From Aquanectria penicillioides (Eukaryota; Ascomycota; Sordariomycetes; Hypocreales; Nectriaceae): a stretch of 64,000 nt of DNA. The stretch is taken from assembly GCA_003415625.1 (NCBI GenBank), contig PYIU01000005.1, positions 191,001 to 255,000 on the forward strand, written 5' to 3'. The position numbers and the translations under genes were made by a program. Below the pieces are notes generated by a model that made no database searches, was not told where the DNA came from, and worked only from the letters and a program-made list of their open reading frames with translations. Below, piece after piece: positions 21,213 to 32,133 of this stretch (position 1 is the first letter of the stretch; each line of letters begins with the position of its first letter).

Positions 21213-23178
21213 ATGGCCGCAGACACGATACATGATATTCCCTCTCACATGCGCGTGGTGCCAGGGTCCATTAATATCCCCGCAGTTACGTTTCCTTGTT
21301 CACCACCCGCAATCACTCTAAACCCCGTGGCAATTGCCCAACAGACTGTTGAAAGGTTCAACGGAAATCTCCTTGCAAAGGACTACAAAGCGCTCTCTAG
21401 GCTCTTTACAGAGGATGGCTTTTGGCGTGACCACTTGTCGCTTTCGTGGAATTTCCGCACGGTTCAGAGCCAAAAGGGCATTGAGGATTTTCTCCAGAAT
21501 TTCGTGTCTGCCAAAGCTGGGGTCAAACTCCAATCCATTTCCTTGGATCACACATCTTCCGCTCGCAAGCCTCAAAACTCTTTTCTAGACGAAGAACATG
21601 AAGTATCATGCCTTCGCTTTTGCTTCACCCTTAAAACAGCAGTTGGAACCGGCCAAGGTTTGGCACGGCTGATCGAGACGGCGCCAGGTGACTGGAGGAT
21701 ATACACATTCTATACTACTCTCCTGCAGATTGATGGACATGAAGAAAACATATTCGGTCGCCGACCCAAGGGAGTAGAGCATGGGGGAAAGCCTGGAAGG
21801 AAGAATTGGGCAGACCGACGCAGCTCCGAGAAGAATTTTCTAGATGGGAGCGAACCCGAGGTTTTGATTCTTGGTGTGTGAATCCTCTAACAAACCGTCT
21901 AGCGCTACCGCACATCTAACAAGCTCCTCAGGCGCTGGGCAAGCTGGTCTGACCATTGCTGCCAGACTCAAAGCTCTGGGCATCAACTCACTCATGGTCG
22001 ACAAGAACCCCCGTATCGGAGATAATTGGAGAAATCGATACCACCAACTCGTCTTGCACGATCCTGTCTGGTACGACCACCTTCCTTACATTCGATTCCC
22101 TCCTCAATGGCCCGTCTTTACTCCCAAAGACAAGCTCGGCGATTTCTTTGAGTCTTATGCATCCCTTCTGGAGCTCAATGCTTGGATGAGCGCCACAGTC
22201 GTCAACAGTACGTGGGATGCGCAGCAACGTCGTTGGTCGGTCACCGTCACGCGTCAGCTTGAGACTGGTGTCGAGGAAACCAGGACATTCCACCCACGTC
22301 ACGTGGTTCAAGCAACTGGCCATTCTGGAAAGATGAATATGCCAGACATCAAGGGCATTAAAGAATTCAAAGGACACCTAATCTGTCATTCATCTCAATT
22401 TCCTGGCGCAAGAGAGAATCAGCGTGGGAAGAAAGCCATCGTTATTGGGTGCTGCAATTCAGCGCATGATATCGCCCAGGATTTCTACGAGAAAGGCTAT
22501 GACGTGACAATGGTACAGCGTTCTAGCACTTGTGTGATCTCTTCTGAATCAATCACGGAGATTGGTCTCAAGGGCCTTTACGACGAGGATGGCCCAGATG
22601 TGGACGATGCGGATCTCATCTTCCACAGCCTCCCCATGCCCGTCTTCAAGGCCAATCAAATTGGCCTCACCAAAATCCAAGCTGCCCATGACGCAGAGCT
22701 CCTCAGTGGCCTCGAAAAGGCCGGTTTCAAACTAGATAAAGGTCCCGATGATGCGGGCTTTTTCATCAAGTACTTTGAACGGGGAGGCGGCTATTATCTA
22801 GATGTTGGTGCTTCTAGGCTTGTCATTGACGGAAAAATCAAGATCAAGCAAGGCCAAGAGGTAGACCGAGTGCTCCCTAACGGGCTCAAATTCGCAGATG
22901 GTTCAGAGTTGGAGGCTGACGAGATTGTGTTGGCCACGGGGTACGAAAACATGCGAACTCAGACCCGCACAATCTTTGGCGATGAGATTGCGGACGCAGT
23001 CGGTGATATCTGGGGCTTCAACGACCAGGGTGAAATGAGAATGATTTGGCAGAGGACTGGTCATCCAGGGTTTTGGTTCCACGGAGGAAATCTGGCGCTC
23101 TGCAGATACTACTCCAAGCTTTTGGCGTTGCAGATCAAGGGCCTCGAGGCCGGAGTCTTCAAGTATGATGATGAATAA
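21213..23178 (+). CDS. NTF2/SnoaL-like domain fused to a flavin-containing monooxygenase
   Basis: Exons 21213-21873 and 21932-23178 (58-nt intron) give 635 aa. Residues about 45-190 look like an NTF2/SnoaL-like fold (VERFNGNLLAKDYKALSRLF, FWRDHLSLSW, then GTGQGLARL and WRIYTFYTTL). The rest is a CzcO/YUCCA-like FMO. The intron splits the first glycine codon of the FAD motif GAGQAG. Next come the GDNWRNRYHQL segment, the FMO fingerprint FKGHLICHSSQF (FxGxxxHxxxF), the NADPH motif GCCNSAHD (the usual GxGxSA, altered) and LATGYENM near the C-terminus. The enzyme should oxygenate a small substrate using NADPH and O2. The N-terminal domain could shape a substrate pocket or cause dimerisation. The substrate is unknown. 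Neighbours do not settle a pathway. Confidence 0.88.
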
Positions 23179-23302
23179 GTCACCATAGAGAGTATGATAT
23201 TAAGAAGTGGAAGTCAGATTCTTTGTATTTATCACGCACAATTTTATTCTTTTTGAATCACATCACCCATACCTCGTGAGAATATCCCCCCCAAAAAAGG
23301 GC

Positions 23303-24419
23303 TCACGATAGTTCATACTTTGTCCCACCAAAAATGGGTGCCATCCGCCCAGGCATGTCCCGTTCAATCAAGTTCTTAAATCTCCAGCCTGTACAGTGGC
23401 CTGGCATAAGAATGGCAGGATTAAGCTGTTTAAGGTCTTCCATAGTCTTGCCCATTTTTTCATCACTGGCATCAGCCAAATGATACCCTCCAACAATGGC
23501 ATGAATGGGGGAATTGTCCAGTTCGACGGCATTTTTTGTGATATTTACCAGGCCCGCATGGCTGCAACCAGTCAAGATAATCAACCCCTTCCCTAGATTT
23601 TAATTGTTAGTTTCGTTATAGTATCAACGCCAATGGAAAGCCATACCTTTTAGCTTGCACATCACATATCGCTCCTCTGAAATCAATTCATCAGATACCC
23701 ACTCTCCTGTCTTCGACTTCAAGCGAATTCCGCCCGGTATTCCTCCTTCATACTCAGTTATTCTTGGAACCTCTCCGGAAATGAAAAAAGTATCATCTAA
23801 TACAGTCCGCGGGTCGTTGGTCATCTGGATTTGCCCGCCCGCAGCCTCGATTTCGGCAAATGTTGGGTCCGGTTGGAGCGAGATTGGCTCATGAAACATG
23901 ACACCACGAAAGTCAGGTCTATCTGGGTGAATATCCACAATGACTCTGTTCTCGGGAATTTTTCCCTCATTCGCTAGCTTGATAGCTCCCAACAGACCGC
24001 CGGAGTGGTCCCTATGCCAATGAGACAAGGCTATCAGTTCGATGTTCGACATATTAAGTCGCAGCCTCTCTGCATTCTTTTCCAGAAATACATCCTCGGG
24101 GCCCGCATCAAAGAGAATGCTATGTTTCTCTTGGCCACTTGTCACGGTCTTCTCATGTTAGCATTAAAAATTGACATCCTAGGTTGCCACTTACCACCAA
24201 CAGAGACAAGCCGTGAGCTCCACAACAAATGTTGCTCATGGGCATTTCATATTTTGCGCCTCCTCTGCTCTTAGGTTCATGGATCTCATCCAGTGGCACT
24301 CCCGCGAATGATTGGGCATGTTGAACTTGGGGATTGGGACTCGGGGATATCGGGTCGATCTCATCATTAATAAGAACCACAACCTCCACCTTGTCTACCT
24401 CAGCTAGACGTGCCGCCAT
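23303..24419 (-). CDS. Metallo-beta-lactamase-fold hydrolase
   Basis: Exons 24419-24195, 24148-23647 and 23592-23303 give 338 aa. The zinc-binding HxHxDH is SHWHRDH (His118, His120, Asp122, His123); later metal-ligand motifs are TGCSHAG and MPGHCTGW. CCGAHGLSLLV near residue 65 resembles the N-terminus of the COG1237 group (metal-dependent hydrolases related to dihydropterin-ribofuranosyl-aminobenzene-phosphate-synthase-like proteins). The first intron ends in a tandem GAGAAG acceptor, so one extra lysine codon may be included in some transcripts. The protein has no signal peptide. It is convergent with the FMO fusion, with 124 bp between stop codons. The reaction is unknown; ester or phosphoester hydrolysis is typical for the fold. 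Confidence 0.87.
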
Positions 24420-25310
24420 CGTTTGATTCAGATGAAAACAAGATCAAGATCTCAAAACACCACAGGGTTAACAATGTCAGGAGTGAAGAGTGATGCGTCA
24501 ACTACATTGAACAGTGGATAGGTCAGTTAAATACAGTTTGTCCCAATACTCGGTCTCATGAATGACTCCGATCATTCCATGTCTGTCTTGTCACCTCCAA
24601 TCATCAGTCACTGCTACACTAGCGGGTTTCTTCGAGTGCTCTACGTGGCCCCATACCTAAACTCTTGGCACGCATAAGATTGGTTCTAGCACAGCTCTTT
24701 TTGGGCGTGTCGTGTTTTAGTTGCGGGGTTGTATAGTAATAGTGGGATGATTATGGTGACCTTTCGATCCAACATTTGGAATCATTTTTTCTGTGCAGGA
24801 CCGAGGTTCTGGGTGGCATGCTTGCGCATGTGGGGTCGGGTTTCACACCGGAGGAAGAAGACGATATACTCGACTTTGAACAGGTTCGATCACCGAAAGG
24901 AATTGAGGAAAGAGGGGGTTTCATGAAGGTTTCAAAGGCTGGGTTCTATTTCCAAGAGAAGACATGAATATGGTAATGGCGCATCGTGCCGAAATAGTAT
25001 AGGATTTTAGGACGGGATGAATTCTGCGCTTCGTTCAAGGTAGACGCTGCTGTACCCACTACTACGGGACAGTCGGACAGTGTTGACAACCCTGAAGATG
25101 AGAAAACAAGCGGTTCAATGGGAAAATGTCCACAGGAGCTTGTGTGTATTTAGTAGCTTGGCTATGATATTCCGTGATCAAGCAAGCTGAGAGTATGATT
25201 GTGCCTACACTTTGTAGCCTCTACTTCATTTATAAGCGGGCATTGGTCTTCAGCTCAGCATCAATGGCAGCACCGACACCAGTCCATGTAAGGTACTCTA
25301 GAGCCGAGGA
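24420..25310. other. Intergenic, no intact gene
   Basis: An 890-bp stretch upstream of the metallo-hydrolase. A 63-codon plus-strand frame at 24776-24967 contains a protein-like segment (VGSGFTPEEEDDILDFEQVR) that could be a relic of a lost gene, but I do not recognise it. Nothing else is supported. Confidence 0.45.
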
Positions 25311-25745
25311 TTATGTTGCAAACTGCCCCTTTTTCAATCTTTCCTCAGTGATTAAATATTCCTTTGGGAACCACTCGGGCATTGTGTCTACTAGCACCAG
25401 CTTGCCTAACGCCGCACCTCAAGTAAGGCCGTTGGTCATGCCATGCCACACTGGTTCCATCCGCCTGCAACCCACTCCCCGCTTCCAGGACGACCCGTAA
25501 CACTCGCGGGAAGCTTTCCAACAAATGGAAGAGTATCACCCGTGAGAGCCATGATACTAGTCCAAATGCCGCGAACCTTTGGTTGGTTTGGCACCACAGT
25601 CTTCTCGAAGACTTGCGGCAACATGGTTTCAAGATCAGCTCGGCCTTGCACGCTAATCACCGAGTCACCCGACGCAACAACTTCCTCTGGTCGACGGTCC
25701 TCGCCGCCAATCCAGAATTCACCCTTGGGCTTGGTTTAAAAGCCG
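25311..25745 (-). pseudogene. Relic of a DAO-type FAD-dependent oxidoreductase (C-terminal part)
   Basis: Reading the minus strand, 25728-25436 encodes a run from FWIGGEDRRPEEV through GIWTSIMALTGDTLPFVGKLP to EWVAGGWNQCGM. This matches the C-terminal region of DAO-family oxidoreductases (amine, sarcosine or proline oxidation), where LPFVGxLP and the GxNGxGM segment are typical. A short direct duplication (GGCATGGCATG) then shifts the frame. The rest (PEWFPKEYLITEERLKKG) continues to a stop at 25311, with a TGA inside. The N-terminal FAD-binding half is absent; the sequence runs straight into the aminotransferase relic. It is clearly non-functional. Confidence 0.75.
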
Positions 25746-25799
25746 TATACCCAACCAAATTTAACTGTGCCGTTTTCCTTACTGAATTTAGTCTCCTCA

Positions 25800-26240
25800 A
25801 TAAAGGTCTAAGAGTTTGTAACTCTTGGCAGCCGCAACACTGCCCAATATTGCGCCGCTGAGAGGCTCCACAATGACAGCGTCGACGGTGTTGGGTCCCA
25901 GAGCTTGGAACATGTCCTCAAACTAGGATAGAAGTCGGTGGGTGAATGCAGTCTTGCCTTCTGCAGGTCTGACATCTCGAGAGTACAAGCAAGGGGATAT
26001 ATGATAGAAAGCTGGAGAAAGCATGGGGGCAATCGGTTTGCGGCGTGGCGGATTAATTCCCGCCGGAAGCGAACCCAGCGTGTTTCCATGATACGAATAG
26101 TGGCGGGAGATAAAATTCACCCACTCCGGTTGATCATTGCAAATGTGAAACCGTCTGGCCAATTTGAATCCTAGCTTCGGGTGTATGGAAGCAAGTATCC
26201 CTTGTCCCAGCGTCACCAGATATCATAGCTAACCAGGTAC
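25800..26240 (-). pseudogene. Relic of a class III aminotransferase
   Basis: On the minus strand, 26216-25925 encodes KLARRFHICNDQPE, then FISRHYSYHGNTLGSL and RRKPIAPMLSPAFYHISPC, matching the PLP-binding (YHG) region of class III aminotransferases. In a shifted frame, 25925-25815 encodes FEDMFQALGPNTVDAVIVEP then LSGAILGS, the next conserved block. Both ends are missing, including the PLP lysine and the DE(V/I) motif, and frames are broken around 25925. It is not a copy of the intact aminotransferase at 32134-33561, since spacing and residues around YHGNT differ, so it stems from another subfamily. Confidence 0.78.
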
Positions 26241-26267
26241 CAGCCGATCCGAACAATGGCCCATCAA

Positions 26268-26520
26268 CAGTTTTGTTTATGCAGTATCCCCTCCAACTTT
26301 ACGGCTATGGCTGTTAACTTGGTCCTTGCGCCCATTATTATTGGCAATGTCGATATCCGAAAGCCTAGCCCAGGAGCCATCTTGTCCAGTTGGTTGTTCA
26401 ATAACATTGGGGTTGAGGCTTGCCTCCCCGCTGGCGTTTTGCAGTTCCTCCCTAGCGATGCCAAGATTGTCACCGACGCCGTCCTCTCTAGTAATTCCAT
26501 GATGTGCATGTCTCCATATA
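26268..26520 (+). pseudogene. Relic of delta-1-pyrroline-5-carboxylate dehydrogenase
   Basis: A plus-strand fragment of about 75 codons reads FTAMAVNLVLAPIIIGN, then KPSPGAILSSWLFNNI, CLPAGVLQFLPSDA and VTDAVLSS. This matches the cofactor-binding region of P5C dehydrogenase (aldehyde dehydrogenase superfamily: NVVxWKPSP, EAGLPxGVIQFxPGD). The conserved Trp of WKPSP is Arg here, and the catalytic Cys and Glu regions are absent on both sides. It lies head to head with the aminotransferase relic, as in a former proline/ornithine-type catabolic module (inference). Confidence 0.75.
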
Positions 26521-26631
26521 ACTATTGAAGTTGCTCACAAATGTCGAAAAAATATCTTCAACAGCAGCCATGTCGCGGTTGCAATGCATTGTGTGTGTAG
26601 ACAGTGTAATCCGATCCTGAATGAAGAGCAA

Positions 26632-27096
26632 TCAGTAATGTACACACATCCTAATATGAGACCTCGGGTGAATGTAAACGCTCACAAGCGCTAGAATAAA
26701 TCTTTCGAGTCGTGCTTTCCATATCGTCTGAGCATCCGTTGGTGATGTTGGCAAGGTTGGTTTCCCGTAGGGCAGATTCGAGCTTGGAGCTTGTAGATTT
26801 GAGATCGGAGCTGGCATCTTCGTATTTACGCTGTAATATACCAAATAAGGCCCCAAAGCCACATTGGAACAGAATAAAAGAATAAAGAAAGCCCATAGAA
26901 ACATTGGAGATAGGAGAAACCCGAACATAGGCCTCTGCTTTTGTGGGTCGGTATAGTCTTGGCCACCATTGGAGCTGCCTTCCACGTAACCTCCATAACC
27001 ATCCGGCTTCAGAAACGAATAGAGAGTCTGTGGTGATCCTGACGTGAGCTGGTATGGTGCTTTCGGAGGATTGTGTGATTCGGGAAGCGTGGTCAT
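26632..27096 (-). CDS. Hypothetical membrane protein, possibly damaged
   Basis: A 154-codon minus-strand frame starting at an ATG at 27096. The first 75 residues are hydrophilic and Pro/Gly-rich, followed by a convincing membrane segment (FLLSPMFLWAFFILLFCSNV). After this the alternative frame (GILQRKYEDASSDLKSTSSKLESA) looks more protein-like, with a coiled-coil pattern. The true gene may therefore use an unseen intron or carry a frameshift near 26840. The layout (soluble N-terminus, one TM, extracellular coiled coil) resembles small fungal single-pass proteins, but no family is recognised. It may equally be a relic, since it sits among pseudogenes. Confidence 0.35.
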   Translation of the reverse strand: MTTLPESHNPPKAPYQLTSGSPQTLYSFLKPDGYGGYVEGSSNGGQDYTDPQKQRPMFGFLLSPMFLWAFFILLFCSNVALGPYLVYYSVNTKMPAPISNLQAPSSNLPYGKPTLPTSPTDAQTIWKARLERFILALVSVYIHPRSHIRMCVHY

Positions 27097-29169
27097 GGCG
27101 ACCTCGGGCGCATCGTCAGACTAGTTGTAGATATTGTTAGCATGATCCAGGATAGGCCGGCTTGTGTGAATTCTTGCATTATAAACCATTTTCGCATCGG
27201 TGCGCCAGGCTTTTACTGTTCGTTGGCACGATAAACTCCATTGACTAGTAGATCCCAATACTTTGGGAAGGGCGGGGTCTTTCAGTTATAATGCGCGATG
27301 CTTCCGTCCGAAAACTTGCTAGGCAATCCTTCGAGACGGGGTTCTCCAGAAATAGCTCAGAGGGGGGCTGGGGCCTTGCAGGTAGGCCAAACATACCAGT
27401 GGATTCAACATCATAAGCACACTGCCAAGCTACCCCAGTGGTGGGCAAATCAAGACGACCTGGTCAGGTAGGGGGGAGCACAGCTGTCAGCCCTAATTTT
27501 TCCATCTTCCCAAAGCAGGCGAAGCATTGCCAAAGGTTGCCTGGATTAGGCTCTGAGCTCATCTGGTCACTCTTCTTCATTCTTGTTCTAGGTCACGGGC
27601 AGGAGAGTCTTGATTTCGAGAACGCAAGAACGCGAAACTGACGCATTGGCAGTCTTCGACATTCTCAACAAAGATATAGATGCTTCATAACACGTATGAG
27701 CAAAAACTGCATCTGAAATTTTCAATGAGGCCGATTATTTCAAGTCAGTTTCAAGAATGTCACAGTTGTCGAAATAACCGAGGCGGGCGGTGTAAGATAA
27801 GGGTTTGTCCGTCGAAGGTGTGACAAATTCGGTCCTCTCCTTACAGCTGTCATTCATGATTCGTCGAATATACGAGCAATTTGAAGCCCCCATAAGAAAA
27901 GGGCCGCAAGTGCCAAGAAGCAAGTAGCATAGCAAAGATTCCCTGTTTAAGGATGAAGTCCCGCGTCCCAATCACACCTAATTAAATCCTACGAAGAAAT
28001 GTCACCTCATGGCATAACTTCGATGCTCGCTTCATCCTCTAGGGCAATATTGCGGAAACATCAGTATCGGCATCAAACCATTCGCAGAGATGTCGTGCAT
28101 TTATTCTACTAACTAACTAGTGCTTTTTTCCAGGAGGTTCAAAGACCCTTATTTCGGGTTTATTCTAGATATCTGGATCAGATGGGCACTAATTGAGTGA
28201 TGTGCAGCTTCACAACTCCTGAGACATGATTGCCGAAAGGCCGCTTCTCCCAACATTTCCCAACACTGCCCCCTTCACATCTGATGCCAATTCCATCACG
28301 AAAACGGAGGCATATCCAAGCTGTAGTTAAGTCCTTCGTCTAGCGCATGAATTTATATCATCAACGCCCATTTAAGTCCAAACAATGCAAGTAAGCGTAC
28401 ACTTTGATGCGACGGTTTGTTGATAAAGCAAAACTATCCCAGATGCCTAAATGAAAAAAAAGTTTATTGATAAAGACAACAACTAAAATGTTGTGTGACT
28501 GAACTAGAAGCAGGAACCTCAGTCACCATTTTGAAACTTTACAGTTAGAATAATCGCGGGAGTAAATGCAGGCACGTACATACTCATTATATTATAGCGA
28601 GGAAACTGTCGAGTTGTGCACGCGAATTTCGTACACTTTAGAGGCCAAAAAACCGGCCAAACCGCTACCAGGAGTCAAAGTCAAGGCACTGTATTAAGGC
28701 CAATCTGAGAGAGGATGGAATTACAACGACCAAATTTACATCAACCGATGGTCAATTTTCAATTTCAACAAAAACATGTGCAACTTCCGAAGGCCGGGTT
28801 TGGGAACTTATGTATGTCTTGGGTGGCAACATCACCTTTTTTTTCATCGCACCACTACAAATCAAGACGCGCACGTATCCCTCCCCCTCTGCAAAACTAA
28901 CAAACATAGAGGGTCCTTCGTTCCGACTCTAATAAATGCAGACAGCAAGTGTCACAGACGAAGAAGACGAGTTTTATTGAGAATATAGCAATTATTGTTA
29001 GGGTTATCATTCAACATGACAAAAAACTAAATCTAGCGAGCGCCAATGTCAGCTGCTACCAGTTTTGCTCTCCTTGATAAACAGTGGAATATTTAGGCTT
29101 CAAAATGACGGCTTTCCACGATTAACGGTCCCGTTTGTGACTACTTATTGATCAATACACATTGATGAT
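27097..29169. other. Intergenic 2.1 kb, nothing recognised
   Basis: AT-rich in its second half. No open frame shows a domain or believable splicing. It separates the relic cluster from the ferric reductase. Confidence 0.55.
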
Positions 29170-31486
29170 CTACCAACTAAACCCTTCATCCACAAACAGA
29201 ACCCTATTTTGCATCCTCCCCGATCTTTCGAATGTAGACACCGCCATTCGGACGTTGTCAGACATTCCCGGTGGGCCAGAAACCAAAATTCCAATTGAAT
29301 CCCTGCTTTTTTGAACGCTGGTCAGCTCGTTTTGGACTGCAGAATGAATATCAACCCTTTCTCCCACGACAACTGTAAACTTCAAGCTTTGTTGAAGACT
29401 AGAAATATCTTCTAGAAGCTCTTGCTGGAGTGATCCATTACGGAGGCCCCAGAAAACACAAGAACTTCGCTGGCCCCTGAGTCGGAGTAGTGGGAGTAAA
29501 GTGGTGATTCCGACGCCACCAGCAAAGCATATCAATTTGTCACAATTTGCCAACTGGGCCATCTCTGTAGAGTGATAAGATCCTTCAAGAAGCACTGGTA
29601 GGCGGAGTAAACCAGTTGACGTGGCAACCCTAGCGGCCAAGCGCCCAGTCATCCCGGAACGTGTTCGCACCAGAAACTTCGTGCTTTTTGAACTCCCGGC
29701 AGGAGATGTAGATGCTGGTGCCTCGGTTGGGGAATTCTCAGTTGTTTTTTCTGTGGTGTTGGCTGATGGGCTCGTGTCCGTGCTGATGGTTGGCGAAATC
29801 TCAGATGAGCATGATGAAGCAACTGAAAATGGGTGGGTTTCCCAAAATCTCCATGATAATGTCGGGAAACAGAGGTACACGACACCGGTCATAGAAACCC
29901 CCTCTACTTCTATGCGCATATACTCGCCGTTGGAATCTTCCACGATCGAAACAGCTGCAGTGCGCAACCCGTAGCAAAACATCCGAATGATCCGAATACC
30001 ACGCTCAGTGGCCCAAATGCCTGATGCAATAAACATCCAGATCTCATATCCCCAGTTGTAAGTATAACAGTACCAGATGTGGTAGTAGAATCCAATCAAG
30101 AAAAGGAGGGCAAGAACTTGATGAATGGCCAGAAAGAGCTCGTAGGCCTTTTGCCGTACCACAAGAAGGGAGAAGGGCCAAATGGCCGAGGCTGCGACAG
30201 TCCCAACAATGCCCCAAGACCAGTAGAGCCTAGCAAACTCTGCAGAGTAATCTCCAAAGAGGTTATAATACTCCCAGAGCATGACGGAGTGCAAAACTGT
30301 GAGGATAATTGTCCAGTAACCGAGCCAGCGATGAAGCAAGAGGAAAGTGCCATGACTCCAGTCAGTAATGTAAAGGAGAAAATTGTTTCTTGTCGAAAAG
30401 ACAAACATTGTGACCATGTTTCCAACTGCAAGAACTCCTGCTCTGTTCCCAATAACACTAATCTCTTGCTCCCGGAGACTCCCAAAGCTACTCTGAGGTT
30501 GAATTGTGTGAACCGGCGCAATAAGAAAGATGAAGTTGAGGAAACTGATCAGCAAAATGTAAAGGAGCTGCCCTCGAGTTGGCATTATTCCTCCGCCAAT
30601 ATAAGAGGCGACGGGAGTGCGATGAGCAGTCCCCCAGGCTGGTGGGTGGATGAGAATCGAGTTGATCCATGCCCACGTACCGCCTTGGCCAAGGAATGGT
30701 ACAAATCGAATCAGTGATAGTGGAATCGGGAGTAGTAAGGCAACCATCATCACCGTAAAGCTATCAATTTAATCAGTATCGTTCATAGAGTTGTTAGTCT
30801 AAGGGCACCCACCTAAACCTTGTGTGACCATTCTCGTTGATCTCGAATGATGCCATACCATTGTATTGCTTTTGCCAATCCTGAGCCCTCACAAAGCTTG
30901 TGGTGTTCAGTGGGTTCTTTGGAATTATAATCGGTAATGAGCTACTTGGTTGAGCCGTAGCCTCCTCTGTTGCGTCCTCTGAATGGCCTCCATTACGAGA
31001 TTTGAGCTTGACAACTGATTGAGCGTGGTGATTCGTTTCAGTAGTTGAGTTGCTAGCTGTTTTGGAATCCTTCTCATCTTGGCGTGCCTTGGCCAATGCT
31101 TCTGAGTAAGACATCACTGGCGTCCACTTGTTGGTTCCAACAGTACCCGTGCCTAGATGTCCAGCCCAGTAGTCATCTAACAGGGCTGGTGGAGGGTTGT
31201 CGCTCATGGAACAATATGTATCGATGCAGAGCGCCATGGTAAGGAGGAAAGCAGAGTCGCTAGTATAGCAATCTGGCGGAGTTGTTGTTGTTGAATGTCC
31301 CATTCCGTGAACAGCTCCACCCTCTTCGGGTGTGCATGAGAGCGGACAGCTCTTCAAAGCCCCGCGGCAGGCGAAGGCACATGTTGGTTTATACATGTGT
31401 TTTCCCATACCAATGAAGCCCGTACCATCGGCCAAGGCCCTTCCAGCATGCCACAGGGCAAAAAAACACCACGTTGGTGTCATCAT
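29170..31486 (-). CDS. Ferric-chelate reductase (FRE/NOX-type flavocytochrome)
   Basis: Exons 31486-30813 and 30760-29170 (53-nt intron with a GTGGGT donor) give 754 aa. An N-terminal signal-like segment is followed by a Cys-rich extracellular domain (about residues 25-110). The ferric-reductase transmembrane domain has bis-heme histidines in HRWLGYW, LHSVM and HQVLALLFLIGFYYHIW. The FAD motif is HPFSVASS, the NADPH-binding glycine motif FAGGVGITTLLPLL, and the C-terminal block VSGPPGMSDNVR. The enzyme transfers electrons from cytosolic NADPH across the membrane to reduce Fe(III) or Cu(II) before uptake. A Ser/Thr-rich insert (about residues 545-590) lies between the FAD and NADPH blocks. No siderophore or ferroxidase gene is adjacent, so iron-dependent regulation cannot be inferred here. 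Confidence 0.92.
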
Positions 31487-32133
31487 GAAAGGAGAATGTC
31501 AGTATAGAGTGAAAACACAGGATTTGCGTGCTGCCTGGGCCTCTAAATCGACCCTGATTCCATTTCCAAAGCGCAACGTCTTGTTATTCTTCTGTTTTTA
31601 TAATATTGCCAAGGCTGTAGCACCTGAAGCGGGACGAATCACACATCGTGGTCACTAGAATCTTGGCAAAACACCCACCATGCACTCTCGCATCAAGTAT
31701 CTTGCTCAATCTCTCTCAACAGGGATCTTTGATGCGAGATTGCCGCTTCGAAACCGGAGCAAAAAAGATATTTCCTTCTGCAAGACCTACCTCACTATCT
31801 AGATTGTTCGCTTCAAGACGAAGAGTAAGCTCATTTTCGTTAGCAGACATTTCTCGGCCGTGACCCCCCCCCGGATAGCCTCCACAACACCGACTCGAAT
31901 GCGGCAAATCAAGGCAGGGACATTTGCAGCTCACATGCATCATTGGAGTTGAGCTTTAGCTTATTTTATGCTTATCCCTGATCCCAGCTGTCGGACCCTA
32001 CCGCCGACATGGTCTTGATCAACGCCATGTCCCCACAGATTGTGACACGGCACAAGCTGAAGCCAATCGTTCATCAAAGGGTAAGCTGAGGAAGAAAATC
32101 ATTGTGCTAACTATCAGGAAAAAATCACCTCGT
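31487..32133. other. Intergenic, ferric reductase promoter
   Basis: A 647-bp stretch between the ferric reductase start and the aminotransferase stop. It contains a run of nine C at 31864-31872. No gene was seen. Confidence 0.55.
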
